A stretch of DNA of 64,000 nt from an uncultured Clostridia bacterium. Lineage in GTDB: Bacteria; Bacillota; Clostridia; Oscillospirales; Acutalibacteraceae. The stretch covers positions 1-64,000 of the forward strand of contig CANRNI010000011.1 in the NCBI GenBank assembly GCA_947631945.1. The letters run 5' to 3'. The translations under genes and the position numbers were made by a program. Below, piece after piece: positions 1-7,133 of this stretch. Numbering within the stretch: the stretch's first letter is position 1; each line of letters begins with the position of its first letter. The notes beneath the pieces were generated by a model. That model saw only the letters and a list, made by a program, of their open reading frames with translations, ran no database searches and was not told the DNA's origin.

Positions 1-66
1 TTATTCTCCTTACTTGTCTATTTTTTTTTGCTTTTTTTATTATATCACACTTGTCCACTTTTTTAG
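1..66 (-). promoter_or_regulatory. Promoter/leader of a gene lying off the left edge
   Basis: Read on the minus strand this AT-rich stretch carries TATAAT, two copies of GACAAGT (one just upstream of the TATAAT, one just upstream of the ribosome site) and ends in TAAGGAGAATAA at the window edge, a good Shine-Dalgarno site. A minus-strand gene therefore probably starts just outside the window. The paired GACAAGT words could be an operator; no regulator is visible to bind it. Confidence 0.4.
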
Positions 67-156
67 TATACATCCATCGCGGTCTGCCCCAGGTGCGGCG
101 AGGTGTCCGTTTATGTGGAAGAGCCGGACAAGCTGATGGGAAAGGAAACAAAATGA
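67..156 (+). pseudogene. C-terminal remnant of a zinc-ribbon-like protein
   Basis: An open frame of 29 residues with no start codon runs from just after an in-frame TAG (64-66) to a TGA at 154-156. It contains CPRCGEVSVYVEEPDKLMG, a CxxC knuckle followed by a charged tail, which reads like the end of a longer protein. Its base composition belongs to the GC-rich block that follows, whereas the DNA before it is AT-rich non-coding sequence. I infer that the block was joined here by recombination or assembly and that this gene lost its 5' part. The family is not recognised with certainty. Confidence 0.35.
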
Positions 157-207
157 AGCCCATTCAAAGAGCCATTGTTATCGGCTCCCCTCCCCGGGGC
201 GGGAAAT

Positions 208-840
208 ATGCGTGTGATCGGGATCAACGGAAGCCCAAGGAAAAACAAAAATTCAGCGACCCTGCTGGAAAATGCCCTTTGCGGTGCGGAGGAGAACGGC
301 GCCGAAACAAAGCTGTATCATTTGATCGATCATACCTTTTTCGGATGCCGAAGCTGCTTTGCTTGCAAACGGCTGGGCGGAGCAAGCTTTGGAAAATGCG
401 CGGTGCGGGACGACCTTGCGCCGATTCTCGACGACATTCTGAATGCGGACGGATTGATTATATCCATGCCGGTTTATTTTGGAGACGTGCCGGGCATGGT
501 GCGGAATCTGATGGAGCGCCTTTGGTTCCCCGGCCTGCTTTACCGCAAAGACGGCAAGCTGGCGTATGATAAGAATATCAAGGTCGGCCTGATCTACACG
601 ATGAACGCGCCGGACGAGCATTATTACGACACACTGATCGCATCTCACAAGGGAACCTTTGAGCGCTTCTTTGGGGAAACGAGCGTCCTCTGCGCAACGG
701 ACACCCTGCAATATGACGATTACAGCCTGTATACCAGCGATATGTTCGACCCGGTACATAAAATGGAACGGCATCAGACGGTTTTCCCGCAGGACTGCGA
801 AAAGGCTCATGCCATGGGAGCTTCGCTGTTGCTGAAATAA
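208..840 (+). CDS. NAD(P)H-dependent FMN reductase-like flavoprotein (flavodoxin fold)
   Basis: A 210-residue protein with the N-terminal phosphate-binding loop GINGSPRKNKNSATLL typical of NADPH-dependent FMN reductases and iron-sulfur flavoproteins. It also has a cysteine-containing segment (CRSCFACKR, about residue 50) and the PVYFGDVPGMVRN motif that shapes the FMN site. The usual role is two-electron reduction of FMN, quinones or similar acceptors in the cytoplasm; the substrate here is unknown. The ATG at 208 is chosen over an in-frame ATG at 175 because the fold starts there with MRVIGING and a G-rich stretch precedes it. It is the first intact gene of the GC-rich block. Confidence 0.8.
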   Translation: MRVIGINGSPRKNKNSATLLENALCGAEENGAETKLYHLIDHTFFGCRSCFACKRLGGASFGKCAVRDDLAPILDDILNADGLIISMPVYFGDVPGMVRNLMERLWFPGLLYRKDGKLAYDKNIKVGLIYTMNAPDEHYYDTLIASHKGTFERFFGETSVLCATDTLQYDDYSLYTSDMFDPVHKMERHQTVFPQDCEKAHAMGASLLLK

Positions 841-870
841 ATTTGAAGCCGATGAAAGGAGTGCGCCGCT

Positions 871-1323
871 ATGGGAGATAACCCGAAATACGCAAAAGAA
901 TATGATCTTCCGTATCCGGAGGGCGTGGAGTATCCGTACAAACGGATGCCGATGCTCGACCGGGCGGCGCAGTTTGCCTCCTTCAAGGCGCTGTCCGGTT
1001 ATGAGGACGCGGTGGACGAGGCCGCCCGCCTGACCGACGCCAAAATCGAGCTTGACGAGGCTACCATCGACCTGCTCAACGCCAAAATTCAGATTTTGCA
1101 GGACCATATCGCCGAGGAGCCGGAGATCACCGTGACCTATTTTCTGCCGGACAAAAAGAAAGCCGGAGGCAAGTACGTCACGACCTCAGGCAATGCGAAA
1201 CGAATTGACGATTATGAACGAAGGATTCAGTTTACGGACAGAAAGTCTATCCCCATGGATGATATCCTCGCGCTGGACGGAGAGGTATTCGGTATCCTGA
1301 AACAAGACGCAGAAGACATATAA
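871..1323 (+). CDS. YolD-like family protein
   Basis: A 150-residue protein with the family signature: a MLDRAAQFASFKALSGYEDA start, then LTDAKIELDE, then EEPEITVTYFLPDKKKAGG and an IPMDDILALDGE end. YolD-like proteins in Firmicutes are usually encoded next to a Y-family DNA polymerase (UvrX/YqjW, ImpB/UmuC type) and are thought to act with it in damage tolerance. No such polymerase is present here; the neighbours are a flavoprotein and an MBL hydrolase. A clear AAAGGAG site lies ahead of the ATG. The gene shares the high GC of the block and is probably carried over with it. Confidence 0.75.
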   Translation: MGDNPKYAKEYDLPYPEGVEYPYKRMPMLDRAAQFASFKALSGYEDAVDEAARLTDAKIELDEATIDLLNAKIQILQDHIAEEPEITVTYFLPDKKKAGGKYVTTSGNAKRIDDYERRIQFTDRKSIPMDDILALDGEVFGILKQDAEDI

Positions 1324-1335
1324 AGGAGAAACGAA

Positions 1336-2043
1336 ATGGTACGCACAGTAGAAATCGACAAGCAAACATGGCGCTTTGAGGAGGACGGCGTTCGGTTTTT
1401 CCTGCTGATGGGGACCGAGCGTGCGCTGCTCGTCGACAGCGGAATGCAGACCCGTAACGCAAAGGAACTGGCAGAGGCTCTCACCGATCTGCCGCTGTCC
1501 CTTTTAAACACCCACGCCGACCCCGACCATATCGGCAGCAACGGCGAATTTGACGAATTTTACATGAATCCCGCCGAGTGCGTGAATTTCTATGGCAAGC
1601 AACAGCGTAATGGAAAGATTTTGCCGGTTTGGGACAGGGATGTGATCGACCTCGGCGACCGTCCGCTTCGCGTGATCGCGCTCCCCGGGCACACGCCGGG
1701 CAGCATTGCGGTGCTTGACGAAACAAATCGGCGGCTCTTTTCCGGCGACCCGGTGCAGGACGGCAGAATCTTCATGTTCGGCGCGTGCCGGGAGATGCAC
1801 GCTTACATACACAGTCTGCATCGGCTGGAAAGCATGGCGGGGCTGTTTGACGAAATCTATCCCTCCCACGGGAGTTGTCCGGTATCGCCCTCGCTGATCC
1901 CGCAGCTTGTCACGGCGGAGGAGGAAATCCTTGCGGGCAAGGCTGAGGGGACGCCGGAGAACGTTTTCGGGCAGCCCATCACCGCCTATGACATGGGAGT
2001 TGCGACGTTTTTGTGCGATCGAAAGGGAGGGGAGAACGCATGA
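1336..2043 (+). CDS. MBL-fold metallo-hydrolase
   Basis: A 235-residue metallo-beta-lactamase-fold protein. Metal ligands are visible as NTHADPDHIG (HxDxDH-type motif, about residue 60), LPGHTPGS (third-site histidine, about 118), the aspartate in FSGDPV (about 138) and the terminal YPSHGS histidine (about 178). Members hydrolyse thioesters, lactones and related substrates, so the substrate cannot be assigned. It follows the YolD-like gene by 12 nt with AAAGGAG before the ATG, and its TGA overlaps the ATG of the next frame by four bases, so the two were translationally coupled. Confidence 0.8.
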   Translation: MVRTVEIDKQTWRFEEDGVRFFLLMGTERALLVDSGMQTRNAKELAEALTDLPLSLLNTHADPDHIGSNGEFDEFYMNPAECVNFYGKQQRNGKILPVWDRDVIDLGDRPLRVIALPGHTPGSIAVLDETNRRLFSGDPVQDGRIFMFGACREMHAYIHSLHRLESMAGLFDEIYPSHGSCPVSPSLIPQLVTAEEEILAGKAEGTPENVFGQPITAYDMGVATFLCDRKGGENA

Positions 2044-2480
2044 GCTTTGAAGGAAAAGTCGCCGTGATTACGGGCGGCGCACAGGGCATCGGGAAGTGCA
2101 TCTGCGAGGAATTTGAAAAGCAGGGCGCGAGGGTCTGCGTGATTGACAAGCGGGACAATCCGTACTTTGTGGGCGACCTTGCCGACAAAGCGACGCTGGA
2201 ACGCTTTACGGAACAGGTGGTTGCCGATTTCGGGCAGGTGGACTACCTTATCAACAACGCCGCCCCCTTGATGAAGGGAATTACCGAGTGTAGCTATGAG
2301 GAATTTGAGTATGCCCAGCGGGTTGGCGTGACGGCGGCGTTCTATCTTTCCAAACTGAAATATAAACAGCAAGGCGCATTGCGCCGTCATTCAACGTTTC
2401 GGTGGGAGAAGAGTATTCCCACCGAAAAACAGAAATTGACCCCCCCCCGCCTACTTAAGGCAGGGACATCTTTCGTTTAG
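2040..2480 (+). pseudogene. Truncated short-chain dehydrogenase/reductase
   Basis: The first 106 or so residues are a standard SDR N-terminus: VAVITGGAQGIGK for NAD(P) binding, DLADKATLERF and the NNAAPLM motif. At about 2357, after GVTAAFYLSKL, similarity stops and the frame runs through low-GC unrelated sequence to a TAG at 2478-2480. The Ser-Tyr-xxx-Lys catalytic half, about 140 residues in a normal 250-residue SDR, is missing, so the product cannot be an active dehydrogenase. The break coincides with the end of the GC-rich block and marks its right junction. Confidence 0.8.
2373..2448. repeat. Two hairpins and a poly-C run at the block junction
   Basis: Just past the break in the SDR frame there is a short palindrome (GGCGC ATT GCGCC, 2373-2385), a perfect 11-bp stem with a 9-nt loop (TTTCGGTGGGA at 2397-2407 pairing with 2417-2427) and nine Cs in a row (2440-2448). 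Such paired hairpins can mark the ends of small transposons, but no transposase or terminal repeat is recognised, so the nature of this sequence is open. Confidence 0.4.
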
Positions 2481-2546
2481 TTATATGACGTTGTTTTTAT
2501 CGCTAATTTTCGCTATGTATATTCTTGTGTTTCCCTTTTCGATGAA

Positions 2547-2583
2547 ATAAGGAGCGGTCAAAAAGTTCTCAACCGCTCCTTAT
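2547..2583 (-). terminator. Intrinsic terminator of the Ig-like protein gene
   Basis: A perfect 12-bp stem, ATAAGGAGCGGT pairing with ACCGCTCCTTAT, around a 13-nt loop, followed on the minus strand by TT. It sits 32 nt beyond the stop codon at 2615. Confidence 0.7.
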
Positions 2584-2614
2584 TTAACTTTTTGCGGAGT
2601 GCGCTGTCTGTAAT

Positions 2615-3025
2615 TTACGCTTCAATAACACTGAAGATAACCGAACAAGTGTTGGCTCCTGTGTAATTTTTTGTGAGTTTGTATTCACCGACATCAAGTG
2701 TTTTTCCGAACGCTTTAACGATATTTATTGTTATTTCAGCGGAACGGATATTTTTGATAACTCTTGTTATGTCATTGACAGTTCCTGATTGCTCCAGTTT
2801 AACCCATTCGTCATTCTGTTTAACTTCAAGTGTAAAGTATTCGTCCATTTCTATATCCTGACCGGTGTAGTTAAAGACTTCAACAACAATGCTTTCGCTC
2901 TGAGTTGTAACAGCACCTTTTAGCTCAAAAGTGATATTACTCATATCACCGCCGTTAAACATAGCTATAATACCGAGAATAATAGCAATAATTCGGGAAA
3001 GAACAGCACTTTTTACTATTGACAT
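2615..3025 (-). CDS. Small exported protein with bacterial Ig-like fold
   Basis: A 136-residue protein. Residues 1-25 form a hydrophobic export or anchor segment (VKSAVLSRIIAIILGIIAMF). The rest is beta-rich, with ITFELKGAV, VVEVFNYTGQDI, YFTLEVKQNDEWVKLE and GEYKLTKNY, a pattern seen in clostridial Ig-like domains (a W-containing strand followed by a G-Y-x-L strand). It is probably extracytoplasmic; no enzymatic motif is present. The start is preceded by TTAGGAGGGC. It stands alone between the GC-rich block and the sigma-factor locus, with its own terminator. Family assignment is by pattern only. Confidence 0.55.
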   Translation of the reverse strand: MSIVKSAVLSRIIAIILGIIAMFNGGDMSNITFELKGAVTTQSESIVVEVFNYTGQDIEMDEYFTLEVKQNDEWVKLEQSGTVNDITRVIKNIRSAEITINIVKAFGKTLDVGEYKLTKNYTGANTCSVIFSVIEA

Positions 3026-3518
3026 TATAAGCCCTCCTAACTCATATTCGTATTTAAGAAAACGTTTTTAATTGATTTTGATATTATTAAAAAAACTCCT
3101 TCTAATATATTCTGGACTTCTTTATTTTTCAATTCCGATTATGCCGGAAATACGGATAAACCGCCGATATGCCGAAGTCCCAAACGTATGGCGGTATTTA
3201 TTATGAATTTTAAAATATAAAAGCCTCCCTTCGTAAAAACTTTTTATAAAACAGCCGCGAAACAATAGTTTGACGGCTTTTATATAAAGCGTATATAAAA
3301 GACATTCTATTATATAAGTTGCAGTTCGCGACAAAAAGTAACATAAATTTTTAAAAAAATTATAAATTTTTTTTATACATATCCGCACGAACCTGTGCGG
3401 ACACGCCCTAAGAACCGCGAATTATCCGATGAATAAAAAAGGCCCGCGGCATTATCGCCGCAGACCTTACGGTAAGCAAAAAAAGGGTCGAAATAAATTG
3501 TCAATTGACAATTGTAAA
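3026..3518. other. Gene-poor stretch with an inverted repeat and an 18-bp palindrome
   Basis: No convincing gene is present. A minus-strand frame at 3122-3388 lacks any recognisable domain and has biased basic/aromatic content. An imperfect hairpin lies at 3439-3468 (AAGGCCCGCGGC with two mismatches). A perfect 18-bp palindrome, AATTGTCAATTGACAATT, occupies 3496-3513, just past the stop codon of the anti-sigma-like gene. Confidence 0.5.
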
Positions 3519-4337
3519 TTATTTAAGCGTTTGAGCGATTTTTACCGCCGTATCAATATCACAGCCGCTTAGTGTAATATGATAATCCGTATTATTATCC
3601 AAATAATCTATGATGATATCGGTGCTATCATTTCTGCCGAATATAAGAACGTCAAGACCGTTTATATTGAGCTGTTTGGCATTTTTATATTCCGAAGCGA
3701 TGATACAGTTACCCATCGCAAAGGACGCAATTTCATCGTATCGTGCTATGTGTATAGCGCCGTGGATTCCCGATTCGGGAGCTTCTGTTTTCGCTGTCGC
3801 AGAGAATATATGCTCGGTTTTCTGAATAACGATATCCTCCGAATAGTCAAATTTCAGCAAATCCGACGGCAAAATTATATTATCAAAACCGAGCTTACGC
3901 AAATCGCGTATCAAATCATCGTTTTCGTCCGAATAATGCTCGGCATCCGTATCGCCGTTGCGCAGGTTTACATGGAAACAATCGTTATAAAAGCGTACTA
4001 TTTTTTCGGACGCTTCGTTATGTATAACTACTGCGCCGACGGGAACGGCTATTACGATAAGCAGCAAAATTATAGCCGCTATAAGCAATACCTTTGTAAA
4101 TTTTTTCATTTTGGGCTTCTTTTCGGTTTTTTCCCGCTTTTGTCCGCTGTCCCGTCCGCTCTCATTTTCCTGCTCCGCGTATCCCTGCTCAAGTATATCA
4201 ACGCACATATCGACAAGGTCGGTGTCCATTTCGTCGGGGTCCTTGCTTAACTCCTCGTCCATAATGCTCTCTATTTCCTCAAGCGTGAACGGCAGGGATT
4301 TTAATTCCAGAATTTTTTTAATTGTATCAATATTCAT
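3519..4337 (-). CDS. Putative anti-sigma factor, single-pass membrane protein
   Basis: A 272-residue protein encoded 42 nt downstream of an ECF sigma factor. Residues 1-60 are acidic and helical and could bind the sigma factor. A Lys-rich stretch (about 68-82) precedes one transmembrane helix (FTKVLLIAAIILLLIVIAVP, about 80-100). The external part of about 165 residues contains HIFSATAKTEAP, DEIASFAMGNCI and LNINGLDVLIFG, reminiscent of DUF4367-type sensor domains. There is no zinc-binding HxxxCxxC motif, so it is not a classical ZAS anti-sigma. The role is inferred from context: membrane retention of the partner sigma until an envelope signal arrives. Confidence 0.6.
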   Translation of the reverse strand: MNIDTIKKILELKSLPFTLEEIESIMDEELSKDPDEMDTDLVDMCVDILEQGYAEQENESGRDSGQKREKTEKKPKMKKFTKVLLIAAIILLLIVIAVPVGAVVIHNEASEKIVRFYNDCFHVNLRNGDTDAEHYSDENDDLIRDLRKLGFDNIILPSDLLKFDYSEDIVIQKTEHIFSATAKTEAPESGIHGAIHIARYDEIASFAMGNCIIASEYKNAKQLNINGLDVLIFGRNDSTDIIIDYLDNNTDYHITLSGCDIDTAVKIAQTLK

Positions 4338-4379
4338 AAAATCAACCTCTGTAAATTTCTTGGCCTCTGCTGCGGTAAA

Positions 4380-4904
4380 TCACTTGAACAGCGCGTCCGA
4401 CGTTTCCTGTATAAGTTTGCACAGCCTGTAGTGCGCCATTTTTATGGCGGATTCACTCGTTTGGAAAATTTCGGCGATTTCTCTCATTTTCAGTTTATCC
4501 TCATATATGTATTTTATAAGCTTTTTATCTCTATCCGATAGTTTTTCATTAAGCGTGGCTTTTAATTTCTCTAAAAGGATATTATCCTCGATTTCCTCAA
4601 AATAATCACGGTTAAACGGCAAATAATACTCTTTACACGTCAGACTGACCGTCTTTCTACTTTTTTTGCCAAGCTCCCTGTATTTAAGATTGATAAGATT
4701 ATTGACCGTCTTGTACAGCCATGCTCTCGGTTTTTTGGGCATACCGCTTTCGCTGACCTTTTTGCATAAAGCAAGAAATGCCTCCGAAATAACGTCTTCC
4801 ACTTCATCGGGCGCGCTTTGCAGCTTTATACTGCATAACTTCCTGAATTGCGGCTCATATTCATTCCATAGCTCGGCACATTGTCGATTTTCGGATTCAT
4901 TCAC
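4380..4904 (-). CDS. ECF-type RNA polymerase sigma factor
   Basis: A 174-residue sigma-70 family protein. Region 2 is seen in VEDVISEAFLALCKKV and AWLYKTVNNLINLKYRE (about residues 35-80). Region 4 follows with LSDRDKKLIKYIYEDKLKMREIAEIFQTSESAIKMAHYRLCKLI (about 120-165), which holds the helix-turn-helix that reads the -35 box. The frame opens with GTG at 4904; the nearby ATG at 4900 is out of frame. It is upstream of the putative anti-sigma gene in one operon, so autoregulation is likely. The regulon cannot be told from the window. Confidence 0.85.
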   Translation of the reverse strand: MNESENRQCAELWNEYEPQFRKLCSIKLQSAPDEVEDVISEAFLALCKKVSESGMPKKPRAWLYKTVNNLINLKYRELGKKSRKTVSLTCKEYYLPFNRDYFEEIEDNILLEKLKATLNEKLSDRDKKLIKYIYEDKLKMREIAEIFQTSESAIKMAHYRLCKLIQETSDALFK

Positions 4905-5423
4905 GGTTTAATTCACTTCCAATCGCGTCCTCGACGCGTTTTTTTGCATTAACGGGCCGCCCCTGTTATGCGTTTTTTTAAGGCAATACCGCATAGTTAT
5001 TGTCGTGCAGATGTGCCGAAAAATTTTTCGTCAGATTGACAAAAGTGACGCAGGAATACTGGCGTATTGGGGGAGCTTTTGGCAAAAATGACGGAAAATC
5101 TCGGTGCAGATGCGCGGCAAAGGCGTTAGCCGCTAATTGTGCGGTATTGCCTTAATTATTTACTTTTCAGTCTACTACTGTTTTAATCAAATGTAAAGAC
5201 TGAAATTTTGTAAATCCAAAAAAATTTTTGACGGCTATTTAACTTTTCACGCACATTTTTTAATTTTGTAAATCTATTAAATGCTCTGATTTAAAAATAA
5301 AATTTCCGAATTTCAATTGTAATTATCTACATTATTTTCCGATTCCGACGCACTGTATATTATGCCTGTTTTTGCAAACACTACCCATGCAAACGAAAAT
5401 AAGTTATTTATGGAGTGAAAAAT
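4905..5423. other. Divergent intergenic region carrying repeat copy A
   Basis: This gap between the sigma gene (minus) and spoVT (plus) holds a full MITE-like copy at 4979-5154. The remainder (5155-5411) is AT-rich and should contain the spoVT promoter; no single -35/-10 pair stands out. Confidence 0.5.
4979..5154. mobile_element. MITE-like palindromic repeat, type 1, full copy A
   Basis: A 176-bp element bounded by TA on both sides. Its terminal inverted repeats are about 20 bp: AGGCAATACCGCATAGTTA on the left and TAATTGTGCGGTATTGCCT on the right. Inside, a second nested inverted repeat is formed by TTTTCGTCA and TGACGGAAAA. Near-identical copies occur at 16619-16794 and 21353-21530. No coding capacity. 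TA flanks are what IS630/Tc1-mariner-type transposases leave, so these are probably non-autonomous relatives of such an element; no transposase is in the window. Confidence 0.85.
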
Positions 5424-5963
5424 ATGAAAGCAACAGGAATTGTCAGGAGGATAGACGACCTCGGCAGGGTAGTTATTCCTAAGGAAATCCGCAGAACCAT
5501 GCGTATCCGCGAGGGCGACCCTCTTGAAATATATACAGACGCGGACGGAGAAGTTATTTTTAAGAAATATTCGCCTATGGGCGAAATGTCGGAATTTACC
5601 GCGCAGTATGCCGAGGTTCTTTACAGAGCTACAAATATGCCCGTAATTATTACCGACAGAGACCATGTCATCTCCTGCAACGGTCTTTCCAAAAAGGAAA
5701 CCATTGACCGCCACATCACGAAAGATTTGGAAAATATCATGGAGAACCGTTCCAGTTTTATAGCGGGAGCAGATAAGCAAATCCTTTATCCCGTCGAGGG
5801 ACTTGACCGCAACGCGGCCGTGGCTTACCCAATCGTAGGCGGCGGAGACGTATCGGGTGCGGTTATTCTCCTGTTTAATGAAAGCGGCACCGCTCCCACT
5901 CAGGCGGAGGCAAAATTGGCGCAGGTGGCGGCTTCTTTCCTCGGAAAACAGACTGAGGAATAA
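5424..5963 (+). CDS. spoVT: Stage V sporulation protein T (AbrB-family regulator)
   Basis: A 179-residue protein, the same size as Bacillus SpoVT. Residues 1-50 are the AbrB-type swapped-hairpin DNA-binding domain (MKATGIVRRIDDLGRVVIPKE). From about residue 55 follows a GAF-like domain with NMPVIITDRDHVI and YPVEGLDRNAAVAYPIV. SpoVT acts in the forespore late in sporulation, tuning sigma-G dependent genes and spore coat or germination properties. The ATG at 5424 is preferred over an in-frame GTG at 5415 because the ribosome site GGAGTG (5412-5417) is well spaced for it. Monocistronic, with a terminator at 6050-6094. Confidence 0.9.
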   Translation: MKATGIVRRIDDLGRVVIPKEIRRTMRIREGDPLEIYTDADGEVIFKKYSPMGEMSEFTAQYAEVLYRATNMPVIITDRDHVISCNGLSKKETIDRHITKDLENIMENRSSFIAGADKQILYPVEGLDRNAAVAYPIVGGGDVSGAVILLFNESGTAPTQAEAKLAQVAASFLGKQTEE

Positions 5964-6360
5964 AGACAGCGCCGAACAATCAGCGTTTAACGCCGTTTCA
6001 TTAAATAGCACAAACGTATCAATGCTTTTAAATACCGCATTTTTAACGCAAAAAATCAGCAATACGGCTAACTATCCGTAATCGCTGATTTTTTTGCTTT
6101 ATTTGAAATTTTATCATGTAAAGTTTTTGGACTTAACAAGCTTGCGTCGAGTTTACAAACGGTGTAAAGTAATATAACTTTATATCGTATATGCATAAAA
6201 ACGCTGTAAAGTTATATACCTTTAATATGTTTAAAACTCTGTTCAAAATGTTCATATCTTTTGCGAAAATGTTTATAAAAGCGCAAAAATGTTCAAAAAT
6301 TGTAATGCTTTAGACCTTTACTGTTCAAAAGTTTATTGTGTTCTTATCTGAAAATATTCA
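5964..6360. other. Intergenic stretch after spoVT
   Basis: Apart from the spoVT terminator (6050-6094) no gene or RNA is recognised. The region is AT-rich and contains loosely repeated words (GTAAAGT with TATAACTT near 6166-6220, and GTTCAAAA several times near 6240-6330) with no clear order. Confidence 0.4.
6050..6094 (+). terminator. Intrinsic terminator of spoVT
   Basis: AAAAAATCAGC (6050-6060) pairs with GCTGATTTTTT (6084-6094). The T-run directly follows the stem. Confidence 0.7.
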
Positions 6361-7008
6361 TTATTTATATTCATTGTCAACTTTTTGAAGTTTATTGTCA
6401 ACACGCTCTTTTAACTTTTCAATGTACTCAATAAGTTTAAATCTTACTTCGTAATTATCTGAATTAGTTACTATTTCGGCGTTGTTTTCGGAAAATACCG
6501 AAAAAACAGCATTGCTGTCCGTACTTTCCGCCGCCGGTAGGCATAGAGCCGGAAACATTACGCACCACCAATTTTTTCCTTTTCCCTCGCCAATCGTAAT
6601 TTTCAGAGCAAGATATTTGCCCGCAGGCAGAGTTACTTTTTCATCATAAATTCTTGTATCGAAATATTCCGTAATGAGTTCGGCTTTAACTCCATAGTTA
6701 TATCCGTTTTCGGCTATTGTTTTTTCGGCGGTCTTTCTTAAATTATCCAATTCGGGAATAATTTTTTCCTTCGCGTTTTTCGGCGTGACAGTACCGTCAA
6801 ATATATTTTTTCCGCTTTCAAGCACGGAATCTCTTACAGCAAGTTTTAAACTTTGATCTTCCTGTGAATCGGAATTTGCTATGACGTGAAGTCTGATAAC
6901 GTCGGAGCGGATTTCCTTGCAGTTAAACGCGAATGCCGTAATATTGTAAAATATGACAAATATAAGGCTTACCGATACGGCTATGGTAATATTTTTGTAA
7001 TTCCTCAT
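6361..7008 (-). CDS. spoIIR: Stage II sporulation protein R
   Basis: A 215-residue protein with an N-terminal membrane or signal segment (ITIAVSVSLIFVIFYNITAFAF, about 6-27). The SpoIIR hallmark IRLHVIANSDSQEDQSLKL follows, then VRDSVLES and a Trp/Cys segment (GKNWWCVMFPALCL) also typical of the family. SpoIIR is made in the forespore under sigma-F, secreted into the intermembrane space, and triggers the SpoIIGA protease to mature pro-sigma-E in the mother cell. The ATG at 7008 is chosen because AAGGAAG lies at the right distance; a longer frame to 7044 has no such site. Confidence 0.92.
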   Translation of the reverse strand: MRNYKNITIAVSVSLIFVIFYNITAFAFNCKEIRSDVIRLHVIANSDSQEDQSLKLAVRDSVLESGKNIFDGTVTPKNAKEKIIPELDNLRKTAEKTIAENGYNYGVKAELITEYFDTRIYDEKVTLPAGKYLALKITIGEGKGKNWWCVMFPALCLPAAESTDSNAVFSVFSENNAEIVTNSDNYEVRFKLIEYIEKLKERVDNKLQKVDNEYK

Positions 7009-7029
7009 TTTATTGCTTCCTTTCAGAAT

Positions 7030-7064
7030 AAAACCGTCTGTCAAATGAATGATAGACGGTTTTT
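7030..7064 (-). terminator. Terminator between ispE and spoIIR
   Basis: AAAACCGTCT pairs with AGACGGTTTT around a 14-nt loop. It lies about 70 nt past the ispE stop and ahead of the spoIIR start on the minus strand, so it should separate the two transcripts; T-runs exist on both sides. Confidence 0.6.
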
Positions 7065-7133
7065 AGCTGAAATATTCCGAAAAAATATATTTTTCTGAAA
7101 ATCGGAAAAAATATCGCTTGAATATATAATGTG

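Noticed and set aside
253..1107. Long minus-strand frame of 284 residues
   Set aside because: Lies opposite the flavoprotein and YolD-like genes; a shadow of GC-rich coding sequence.
3122..3388. Minus-strand frame of 88 residues
   Set aside because: No domain, no good ribosome site, biased composition in an AT-rich gap; likely chance.
5313..6062. Minus-strand frame of 249 residues opposite spoVT
   Set aside because: Complete overlap with spoVT, which has clear domains and a ribosome site.
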